Positions 15,806-22,205 of a stretch of DNA of 32,368 nucleotides are shown here, in pieces (position 1 is the stretch's first letter; every line of letters starts with the position of its first letter). This DNA comes from Prevotella sp. (GTDB lineage: Bacteria > Bacteroidota > Bacteroidia > Bacteroidales > Bacteroidaceae), in assembly GCA_017615355.1 (NCBI GenBank), contig JAGAAJ010000053.1, positions 1-32,368 on the forward strand, read 5' to 3'. A model generated the notes under the pieces. It searched no databases and was not told where the DNA came from. It saw nothing but the letters and a program-made list of their open reading frames with translations. A program made the position numbers and the translations under genes.

Positions 15806-16192
15806 TTAACGCTTGCTGAACTGGAAGCGACGACGTGCCTTGGGCTGACCGGGCTTCTTGCGCTCTACCTCGCGGCTGTCACGTGTGAGGAATCCCTGGG
15901 TCTTCAGGTTCTTCTTGTCCTCGGCATTAGCCTTCACCAGTGCGCGGGCGATAGCCATACGCAGGGCCTGGCTCTGACCGGTGAAACCACCACCATCGAG
16001 GTTAGCCTTGATGTCGTACTTCTCGGCGCACTCCAGCAGGTTCAGCGGCTGCTTCACCACATACTGCAGGATGGCTGAGGGGAAATACTCGGTTAAGTCT
16101 TTCTTGTTGATCGTAATCTTGCCGGTACCTTCCGACATGTAAACGCGAGCCACTGAGCTCTTGCGACGACCTATTGCGTTAATTACTTCCAT
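15806..16192 (-). CDS. rpsI: 30S ribosomal protein S9
   Basis: S9 contacts tRNA in the decoding region through its C-terminal tail. The 128-residue product is full length: it starts NAIGRRKSSVARVYM, has GGGFTGQSQALRMAIARAL in the middle, and ends with the basic KARRRFQFSKR tail of the family. It lies 29 bases downstream of rplM in the near-universal L13-S9 pair. The spacer carries short ACTTT-type repeats. Confidence 0.98.
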   Translation of the reverse strand: MEVINAIGRRKSSVARVYMSEGTGKITINKKDLTEYFPSAILQYVVKQPLNLLECAEKYDIKANLDGGGFTGQSQALRMAIARALVKANAEDKKNLKTQGFLTRDSREVERKKPGQPKARRRFQFSKR

Positions 16193-16221
16193 CTCTTAAC
16201 TTTGATCTTTTAACTTTCAAC

Positions 16222-16683
16222 TTACTTATACTGGTTGATATCGATAGCCTTGGGCTTCTGGGCCTCGTGCTTGTGCTCTGTGCCATCATAGATGTACAGG
16301 TTGTTCAGCAGGCTACGGCCGAGGGGGCCTTTGGGCAGCATGCCCTTCACGGCGTGCTTCAGGATGCGCTCTACACCGAAGGGCTTCTTGCGAAGCTCAG
16401 CGGGAGTATTGAAACGCTGTCCGCCGGGATAGCCAGTATAACGGGTGTAAACCTTATCGGTTTCCTTGTTGCCGGTGAACTTCACCTTGGCTGCGTTGAT
16501 GATGATAACGTTGTCGCCACAGTCGACGTGCGGAGTGAAGCTGGGCTTATACTTACCGCGGATGAGTTTGGCGACCTTCGAAGCGAGGCGACCCACTACC
16601 TGATCGGTAGCGTCAATAACGACCCACTCCTTCTTGGCTGTCTCTTTGTTGATTGAGACGGTCTTGTAACTTAAAGTGTTCAT
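16222..16683 (-). CDS. rplM: 50S ribosomal protein L13
   Basis: L13 is an early assembly protein of the large subunit. The 153-residue product has WVVIDATDQVVGRLASKVAKLIRGK near the start, the conserved GDNVIIINAAKVKFTGNK and KRYTGYPGG-like (TRYTGYPGG) segments, and VKGMLPKGPLGR towards the end. It is the first gene of the rplM-rpsI-rpsB-tsf transcript. A 150-base structured leader and a consensus -7 element lie upstream. Confidence 0.98.
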   Translation of the reverse strand: MNTLSYKTVSINKETAKKEWVVIDATDQVVGRLASKVAKLIRGKYKPSFTPHVDCGDNVIIINAAKVKFTGNKETDKVYTRYTGYPGGQRFNTPAELRKKPFGVERILKHAVKGMLPKGPLGRSLLNNLYIYDGTEHKHEAQKPKAIDINQYK

Positions 16684-16825
16684 TTCTTCAAAAAATACTA
16701 AAAAACAGTTCTTTTACTTTATAAAGTTTATATGTGTGAACGCCGATTCACAAACCACGCTGTCCGGCCAAAGACAGTCGCTATTTACACGACGCCCGCG
16801 GGGATTCTAAGACTCTCCCCAATAA
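16684..16825 (-). ncRNA. Candidate structured leader of rplM (possible ribosomal-protein leader)
   Basis: Between the rplM -7 element and its ATG lie three perfect small hairpins. They are GTGAA/TTCAC at 16736-16740 and 16747-16751, CTGTC/GACAG at 16760-16764 and 16773-16777, and GGGGA/TCCCC at 16800-16804 and 16816-16820. The leader is far longer than the 20-50 bases of other transcripts here. Leaders upstream of L13 genes have been proposed in Bacteroidia by comparative work, but I cannot confirm that this one matches. Binding of L13 to its own leader to limit expression is the likely model. Confidence 0.55.
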
Positions 16826-16833
16826 TCGGACTG

Positions 16834-16841
16834 CAAAGGTA
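16834..16841 (-). promoter_or_regulatory. -7 element of the rplM-rpsI-rpsB-tsf operon
   Basis: TACCTTTG on the minus strand (16841-16834), an exact match to TAnnTTTG, about 150 bases before rplM. No TTG is present at the usual 19-21 base distance; the nearest is only 12 bases upstream. Confidence 0.55.
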
Positions 16842-16968
16842 CTGCTTTTCCATCAATTATTGTATAACCACCCGTTTGCCAACCTAAAAATTTATGTTTA
16901 TTTAACACACAGGATTCTTTGGCAACCGCTTTGTCATATCTTATTTCATTCCAAGCCCTCACATAGAC

Positions 16969-16999
16969 AAAAAAAACAGGGGCTACTCTTCAGCCCCTG
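16969..16999 (-). terminator. Intrinsic terminator overlapping the DUF4424/YARHG gene stop
   Basis: On the minus strand an 8-bp GC-rich stem (AGCCCCTG 16992-16999 with CAGGGGCT 16977-16984), a 7-base loop and then eight T's (16976-16969). The stem encodes the last residues of the gene and its TAG stop. It closes the long valS-to-DUF4424 run. Confidence 0.9.
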
Positions 17000-18173
17000 A
17001 TTCTTCATTTCCCAATTCATCGATGAACAGTCTGTCGGTACGTTGGAAATCCTCGGTAGACATTTGCCAATCAGGATCGGGCATATACCACCACTTCGAG
17101 TTGAAATAGCGCTGCAGGTTTCTGTCGTTAAACACATATCCGCGGTTTGCATAGGGAAGGTTACGGCAGATGCGCTTATGTAGTTTGCGCACCTCCTCTT
17201 CGTTGCGAGGTTCACGACCATAGCAAGCCTTGAAGTCTACGTTCTCGGTGGGATAGATGCTACTTGCGCGATCATAGAACGAGCCGATGTCAAAATTCTC
17301 ATCCGTCATCGCCACCAGGTCGGCTGAGCGCACATACATGTTCTCCTGCGGCCTGAAGTTAGTGACATGACATTCCACAGTACCGTTGCGCAGCGTTACC
17401 TCGGCATAGTGTTGGTCATAGGCCTCGCCTGTGCGCACCTTTCCCCTACCCTCGGTGACCTTGAACGGCTGGCGTGAGAACACGTCATCATTGAGGTAGA
17501 AATGCTTTGCGGTATTCACGGCACGTATACGCAGGGTGAAATCATCCACCTGATGGTTGGCCCAGCGTGTGCAAGGAGTGAGCCAATAGGGAATCTCGAA
17601 ACTGCGATATACACCATTCGACATGATGAACGTATAGGTGTGGTGTACCACCGACTTGCCTGGCTCAAAACGGGCATCGAAATAATAGCCATAGGCTACG
17701 TTCGAAATAGTGTCGCGACCGTTGGTGAGCGAGGTACTCATCTCGTCAGAATCGTCGGTAATATGCCACTTGCGCATATCCAATGGCGAGAAATTTGAAG
17801 GTTGCTCATCTGTAGAGCCAATGATGACCGCATTCTTATATCCCAGCTGATTGCCGTTCAACGTCACGGTAAAGTCCTTGATGCTGGGATGGATGCCTCT
17901 GGGCGAGAAATCATCGCCGGTCATATAAGGCAGGTTGGCCTCAAAGCCCATCGTGACGGTACGGGCCTTTCCCTTGTTCAGCAGTTCGTAGTACACGTCG
18001 ACATGGGCACAACCGTCATCGCCAATGTCGATAGTCAGCACTTCCTTCGTTATAGAGATCTGGTTCTCCTGTACAGGCACCAGATTGGTGCCACTCACGT
18101 AGTAAACACCATCGTTGGCTCTGCCAACACATGCCAGCGCTACAAGGGCCAGCGTAAGAAACAATTTTTTCAT
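16983..18173 (-). CDS. Secreted DUF4424-like protein with C-terminal YARHG-type domain
   Basis: A 396-residue exported protein. The start is set at MKKLFLTLALVALACVGRAN, a clear signal peptide cleaved near residue 19; the open frame further upstream translates the end of the preceding gene. Residues about 20-270 look like DUF4424 (NDGVYYVSGTNLVPVQ, a beta-rich extracellular fold). Residues about 331-372 fit a YARHG domain: RNLPYANRGYVFNDRNLQRYF then WWYMPDP, with YANRG in place of YARHG. YARHG domains are thought to act outside the cell, possibly on peptidoglycan, but function is unproven. It is the last gene of the valS run, and its stop lies inside the terminator stem. Confidence 0.82.
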   Translation of the reverse strand: MKKLFLTLALVALACVGRANDGVYYVSGTNLVPVQENQISITKEVLTIDIGDDGCAHVDVYYELLNKGKARTVTMGFEANLPYMTGDDFSPRGIHPSIKDFTVTLNGNQLGYKNAVIIGSTDEQPSNFSPLDMRKWHITDDSDEMSTSLTNGRDTISNVAYGYYFDARFEPGKSVVHHTYTFIMSNGVYRSFEIPYWLTPCTRWANHQVDDFTLRIRAVNTAKHFYLNDDVFSRQPFKVTEGRGKVRTGEAYDQHYAEVTLRNGTVECHVTNFRPQENMYVRSADLVAMTDENFDIGSFYDRASSIYPTENVDFKACYGREPRNEEEVRKLHKRICRNLPYANRGYVFNDRNLQRYFNSKWWYMPDPDWQMSTEDFQRTDRLFIDELGNEESGAEE

Positions 18174-18187
18174 AGCTGTATCTTTTT

Positions 18188-18247
18188 CTGTCTTTATTTC
18201 AGCAGTTCCTCTAGCTCCTGTCTTTATTTCAGCAATTCCTCCAGCTC
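18188..18247 (-). repeat. 30-bp tandem duplication of the 3' end of the fucose-isomerase-like gene
   Basis: Two adjacent 30-base units, 18188-18217 and 18218-18247. The second (on the minus strand, the first) is the last eight codons including the TAA stop of the isomerase-like gene plus 8 bases. The other copy lies just after it. They differ at two positions only, and both changes would be synonymous Leu codons (CTG/CTA and TTG/CTG). Confidence 0.85.
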
Positions 18248-19354
18248 GTCGCGATGATGGCCGGGCAGGACGATGTGGTGATTGCCGATGGGATCGCTGA
18301 GGAAATAGTGGGCCTGCATGCGGTCGGACAGCTGGATGACCTGCTGTGTGCGACACATGTTGGGCAGGGCGAGGCTCATCACCAGGCGGCCTTCGGCAAT
18401 GAAGTGACGCTTCAGATCGCCAGAGACCTTAAAGATGGTGACGGGGCCTTCCTTCATAAAGCCTCTCACGCCAGTACCTACGCCCGACTCGAAGTGGGTG
18501 TCCAGCTCATAGCGCTCCACCATATCGAGGGGAATGGTGCAATGGGCGAAGAGCAGCTCACCCGTCTCAGGGTTGATGGTGGCAGGATTGGCCAGGAAGC
18601 CTGAGACTCCGAACAGGGAGCGCACGATGGCCATAGAGAGCATAGCCGGCACATCGCCCTCGCAGCCTGCCACATAGCCGGCAGCGTTGAGGCGAGCCAG
18701 AGGCAGACAGCCCGTGTCGTTGAGACGCTCGATGAGATCGAAGCAACGCAGCGTGAAGCCCTGCAGCTGATAGGTCTCGATGATTTTCTCAAGACCGGCA
18801 TAGATGCTCTTATTGGTGGGGAGGTCGTTGAAAAGCTCTTCGATGGAGATGTCGATGAGGTCGATGCCCAGGCGCTCTTTCACCACAGCGCGGTCGGCTT
18901 GGCTGGCGATGAGCCAATCAGAGGGCTTGCCCACGATGCCATAACGGCTGCCGTTGAGCTTCTGCTTTGCCTCGCCTGCCAGCTCGAGCAGCTTCAGGCG
19001 ATAGTTCACGTACTCCTCGTCGCCATGCACAATCTCGCCATTGATGTTCTGCTGGCGCAGATAGGACAGGATCTCCATCGAGGCAGCCAGCGAGTTGCTC
19101 TTGCCAGAAGCAAGGAGATAGACGGGACGGGAACTGCGCCGACGCAGATCGGGCAGCATCTCCTTGAAGACTCCCTCTGTGCCACCCGTGCAGATATAGA
19201 TGACATCGAGGGCATGGGTGCCAAAGTCGGAGAAGTCGACGCCTTTCAGCTCGTATTCAACACGCAGGGTGCCGAGGAATTCCTTTGCAAGGTTTTCTAC
19301 TCGTTTAGGATCGTGCAAATCGGATGCAAGGGTATAGATGGCTATCTTTTTCAT
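18224..19354 (-). CDS. L-fucose/L-arabinose isomerase-fold family protein
   Basis: A 376-residue cytoplasmic protein resembling the L-fucose isomerase superfamily (metal-dependent aldose-ketose isomerases), though shorter than true FucI (about 590). N-terminal Rossmann-like segments (IAIYTLASDLHD; VIYICTGGTEGVFKEML) precede the conserved AGYVAGCEGDVPAMLSM (about 225-241, Glu232/Asp234) and HCTIP (271-275). A C-terminal NHHIVLPGHHRDELEELL follows, whose paired histidines (359-360) match the family's metal/substrate end motif. Substrate unknown; no sugar kinase, aldolase or sugar transporter lies nearby, so naming it fucI would overreach. It sits between oadB and the YARHG protein gene in an apparent operon. 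Confidence 0.8.
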   Translation of the reverse strand: MKKIAIYTLASDLHDPKRVENLAKEFLGTLRVEYELKGVDFSDFGTHALDVIYICTGGTEGVFKEMLPDLRRRSSRPVYLLASGKSNSLAASMEILSYLRQQNINGEIVHGDEEYVNYRLKLLELAGEAKQKLNGSRYGIVGKPSDWLIASQADRAVVKERLGIDLIDISIEELFNDLPTNKSIYAGLEKIIETYQLQGFTLRCFDLIERLNDTGCLPLARLNAAGYVAGCEGDVPAMLSMAIVRSLFGVSGFLANPATINPETGELLFAHCTIPLDMVERYELDTHFESGVGTGVRGFMKEGPVTIFKVSGDLKRHFIAEGRLVMSLALPNMCRTQQVIQLSDRMQAHYFLSDPIGNHHIVLPGHHRDELEELLK

Positions 19355-19408
19355 GGTTGTTGGGGACGAGAAGTTGTCTATGTTTTGTCTGAGTGTCTTT
19401 TTTTCTAC

Positions 19409-20560
19409 TTACGACAGGAAGCCAAGCAAGGCACCAGCTGCCACAGCCGAGCCGATGACGCCAGCCACGTTGGGGCCCATAGCGTGCATGAGCAGGAAGT
19501 TGTGGCGGTCGTACTCAAGGCCCATGTTGTGACTGATGCGGGCAGCCATAGGAACGGCGCTGACGCCGGCATTGCCGATGAGCGGATTGATTTTCTTGTC
19601 CTTCGGCAGGAAGAGGTTCATCAGCTTGACGAAGCACACACCCGATGCCGAGGCGATGGCGAAGGCAAAGGCGCCGATGGCGAAGATGAACACGGTGTTG
19701 AGCGTGAGGAACTCAGAGGCCTGCGTAGAGCAGCCCACGGTAAGGCCCAGCAGCACCACGACGATGTCGTTGAGGGCGTTGCCAGCCGTCTTGGCCAGAC
19801 GGGTGGTCTTGCCGCTCTCCTTCAGCAGGTTGCCGAAGAACAGCATACCCAGCAGGGGCAATGCCGAGGGCACGATGAAGGTGGTGATGAGCAGACCGAT
19901 GATGGGGAAGAGGATGCGCTCTGTCTGACTGACCTCGCGTCCGGGCTTCATCTTGATGACGCGCTCCTTCTTCGTGGTGAGCAGGCGCATGATGGGCGGC
20001 TGAATCAGCGGCACCAGAGCCATATACGAGTAGGCACAGACGGCGATGGCTCCCATGAGGTTGGGACTCAGTTTCGAACTGAGGAAAATGGCCGTGGGAC
20101 CGTCGGCACCACCAATGATGGCAATACCTGCTGCCTGGTTGGGCTCAAAGCCGAAGGCCAAAGCAATCATATAGGCACCAAAGATGCCAAACTGAGCGGC
20201 AGCGCCGATGAGCATCAGCTTCGGATTGGCCAGCAACGCCGAGAAATCGGTCATCGCGCCGATGCCGAGGAAGATGAGCGGCGGATACCAGCCCTGACGC
20301 ACACCCTGATAGAAGATGTTGAGCACGGAGTTGTCCTCATACAGGCCTATCTCCAAGCCGGCATCGCCACGGAAGGGGATGTTGCCGAGGATGATGCCTA
20401 AGCCGATGGGCACAAGGAGCAGCGGCTCGAAGTCCTTCTTGATGGCCAGGTAGATGAAGAGGGCTCCCACCACTATCATGATGATATTCCCCGCCGTAGC
20501 GTTGGCAAAGCCAGTATAGGTGAGGAACTCGTTGAAGTTTTCAGCTATGAAGTCAAACAT
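19409..20560 (-). CDS. oadB: Sodium-translocating decarboxylase, beta subunit (OadB/MmdB type)
   Basis: The integral membrane subunit that couples decarboxylation of carboxybiotin to Na+ export, in oxaloacetate or methylmalonyl-CoA decarboxylases. The 383-residue protein is almost entirely hydrophobic helices, with the signature GGADGPTAIFLSSKL (150-164) carrying the Na+-coupled Asp, and a second conserved polar region NPLIGNAGVSAVPMAAR near the end. Length fits the short form of the family. With the biotin carrier and OadG-like subunit just upstream it forms a Na+ pump core. In propionate-forming Bacteroidales methylmalonyl-CoA decarboxylase is the likely enzyme, but the substrate-specific alpha subunit is not in the window. 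Confidence 0.93.
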   Translation of the reverse strand: MFDFIAENFNEFLTYTGFANATAGNIIMIVVGALFIYLAIKKDFEPLLLVPIGLGIILGNIPFRGDAGLEIGLYEDNSVLNIFYQGVRQGWYPPLIFLGIGAMTDFSALLANPKLMLIGAAAQFGIFGAYMIALAFGFEPNQAAGIAIIGGADGPTAIFLSSKLSPNLMGAIAVCAYSYMALVPLIQPPIMRLLTTKKERVIKMKPGREVSQTERILFPIIGLLITTFIVPSALPLLGMLFFGNLLKESGKTTRLAKTAGNALNDIVVVLLGLTVGCSTQASEFLTLNTVFIFAIGAFAFAIASASGVCFVKLMNLFLPKDKKINPLIGNAGVSAVPMAARISHNMGLEYDRHNFLLMHAMGPNVAGVIGSAVAAGALLGFLS

Positions 20561-20569
20561 CGGGGGTAA

Positions 20570-20608
20570 TTACAATTTACTATTTACAGATTTACTATTT
20601 ACAAATTT
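20570..20608 (-). repeat. TTTAC-type short repeats in the biotin carrier-oadB spacer
   Basis: Plus-strand units TTACAATTTAC, TATTTACAG, ATTTAC, TATTTACAA repeat through the whole spacer. ATTTACAGATTTAC (20582-20595) and TTACAATTTAC (20570-20580) are also present in the rpsB-tsf spacer (14787-14800, 14782-14792). Confidence 0.7.
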
Positions 20609-21083
20609 AACCGATGGTGAGCATTACGGCGCCCTCCATCACGGTGTCGCCCTGCTTGACTAAGACGGAGGTCACCTGTCCGGCATACTCCGACTCGATG
20701 TTGTTCTGCATCTTCATGGCCTCGAGCACCAGAACGGTATCGCCCACATTGACCTGCTGGCCCACCTGAACCTTCACCTCAGTAACGGTGCCAGGCAGCG
20801 GAGCCTTCAGCGCATTGCCGGCTCCAGCGGGAGCTGCGGGCTGTGCAGCAGGTTGCGGAGCAGGTTTGGCGGCAGGTGCTGCTGCAGGAGCAGCAACGGG
20901 AGCCACCACAGGCGACTGAGCCCTTGCAGCAGCCAAAGCGGGATGCTTGGCAGCATTGATGGGCTTCTGCATCTCTACTTCAAAGGGGATGCCGTTGACA
21001 TTGACCTTAGCAATCTTTCCTTCTACAGAGGCGATTTCTACCTCGTAGTCAACGCCTTTTACTTTATATTGATATGCTTTCAT
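20607..21083 (-). CDS. Biotin carboxyl carrier subunit of the sodium-pumping decarboxylase
   Basis: A 158-residue biotin carrier. An N-terminal beta-rich segment (1-45) is followed by an Ala/Pro-rich flexible linker (about 50-88) typical of these swinging-arm proteins. The C-terminal biotinyl domain (92-158) has the modified lysine in LEAMKMQN (Lys124). It ferries the carboxyl group from the alpha subunit to OadB. Placed between the OadG-like and OadB genes, it corresponds to MmdC or a gamma/C subunit; the free-standing form is common in Bacteroidetes. Biotinylation itself needs BirA, encoded elsewhere. Confidence 0.93.
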   Translation of the reverse strand: MKAYQYKVKGVDYEVEIASVEGKIAKVNVNGIPFEVEMQKPINAAKHPALAAARAQSPVVAPVAAPAAAPAAKPAPQPAAQPAAPAGAGNALKAPLPGTVTEVKVQVGQQVNVGDTVLVLEAMKMQNNIESEYAGQVTSVLVKQGDTVMEGAVMLTIG

Positions 21084-21094
21084 TGTTTTTGGAA

Positions 21095-21143
21095 CTTATG
21101 TGTCTTATGAGACTTATAGGACTTATTGGACGTATAGGATAAT
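21095..21143 (-). repeat. Nine-base ACTTATAGG-type repeats in the OadG-biotin carrier spacer
   Basis: About five imperfect copies of a 9-10 base unit (ACTTATAGG, ACTTATTGG, ACGTATAGG and two more diverged) fill the spacer ahead of the biotin carrier gene. The unit differs from those in neighbouring spacers. Confidence 0.65.
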
Positions 21144-21147
21144 GGGA

Positions 21148-22176
21148 TTAATGCAGCTCTGGGGCTGTGGGAATGGTAGGAGCATTGTGGTCGGAAGGAC
21201 GGAATGGATCATGCCAATGGGTCATCTGACTGTATTCGTCGTCCCAGCCAGTATCCTTCGACTTGATGGTGATGACACCACTCTCCACATCGTGGATATC
21301 GTCCTCGTACTGGCGCAGGGCCAAGCCGATGACGGCCATGTAGACCTCCATGTCGATGCCCTTCTTCTCCAGGCCATCCTGCATGATATTGCCCGTCTTA
21401 TGAGCCAGTTCCTTCGTGACTTCCACGGTCTTTGTGATGGGCTTGATGGGCTGAGTGTTGGCCACCTTCTTCGCCGTGTCAATATGGCGCATCACCATAC
21501 CGAAGACAGTAAAGAACAGCCACAGCAGCGCCAGGCAGAGGAACACGATGCCCATCGCCATGATGGCCATCGCAAAGCCGTGCGGATCACGCTCCTTGAA
21601 CTTGTCCACGCCTGTCTGTTTCTTCTCTACAGCAGCGTTATCGATGCCAGGCGTCACCTGCTGCGGTTCCTTCACCACCCAGGTCTTGTTGTCTATACGG
21701 GCATAGGAGCAGTCGGTTCTCAATGCAGGAACGCTGACGGAGTCGATGAGCTCCACGCCGTTGCCGTTGTAGAGTGCCACCCATACAGCACCTGAGTCAG
21801 GCACCTGCACATTAAGGTGGAGTTTACCCTGAGCAGGATTGCTGTTGCAGAAAATCACCAGATGCTGGCGGGCTCCAAGGCTGGTACGATCCTCGCCGCT
21901 GGGAATCATGCTCATCAGTTTGATGCGGTCAGGGGCGCTCAGGCTCCCGTCCAACACCTTCCTGTTGGTGGTGATAAACATACCACGCACGTTGTAGGTG
22001 GTGTAAGACGTGTTCTCCAGCTCTATCCAAGCCTCACGCTGACCATACTCATCCACAATGCTTGAAGCGTTACCAGTGAGCACCTCGCTGATGACGATGT
22101 TCTTGGCTCCTTGGCCCATCATCGTCTGCGAGGCTGTCAGCAGCAACGCTACAATCAGTAGTTTTAAGTGATTCAT
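21148..22176 (-). CDS. Lamin-tail domain / OadG gamma-subunit fusion protein
   Basis: A 342-residue protein combining two modules. A signal peptide (1-22, LLIVALLLTASQTMMGQ) leads to a beta-sandwich region (25-175) beginning NIVISEVLTGNASSIVDEYGQREAWIELEN, which matches lamin-tail domains (LTD). A single transmembrane helix (about 202-226, AIMAMGIVFLCLALLWLFFTVFG) and a cytoplasmic tail (about 230-342) resemble OadG, the small subunit that assembles the Na+-pumping decarboxylase. The LTD would thus face the periplasm and the tail the cytoplasm. It precedes the biotin carrier and OadB genes. What the LTD does for a Na+ pump is unknown. Assignment to OadG rests on helix, context and tail. Confidence 0.83.
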   Translation of the reverse strand: MNHLKLLIVALLLTASQTMMGQGAKNIVISEVLTGNASSIVDEYGQREAWIELENTSYTTYNVRGMFITTNRKVLDGSLSAPDRIKLMSMIPSGEDRTSLGARQHLVIFCNSNPAQGKLHLNVQVPDSGAVWVALYNGNGVELIDSVSVPALRTDCSYARIDNKTWVVKEPQQVTPGIDNAAVEKKQTGVDKFKERDPHGFAMAIMAMGIVFLCLALLWLFFTVFGMVMRHIDTAKKVANTQPIKPITKTVEVTKELAHKTGNIMQDGLEKKGIDMEVYMAVIGLALRQYEDDIHDVESGVITIKSKDTGWDDEYSQMTHWHDPFRPSDHNAPTIPTAPELH

Positions 22177-22185
22177 TATTGATAG

Positions 22186-22197
22186 ACTTATATAAGT
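22186..22197. other. 12-bp perfect palindrome between transporter and OadG genes
   Basis: ACTTATATAAGT lies in the 29-base spacer, just upstream of the LTD-OadG gene's neighbour stop. It is AT-only apart from its ends. It could be an operator or a chance palindrome. Confidence 0.3.
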
Positions 22198-22205
22198 AAT
22201 GTGTA

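Noticed and set aside
16983-18356. Longer version of the YARHG protein starting at 18356
   Set aside because: The extra N-terminus translates the 3' end of the upstream gene and its 30-bp duplicate; a proper signal peptide begins at 18173.
18899-20401. A 500-codon open frame on the plus strand across the isomerase-like and oadB genes
   Set aside because: It spans two well supported minus-strand genes and their spacer; the translation is rich in His, Gln, Glu and Asp, typical of an antisense shadow.
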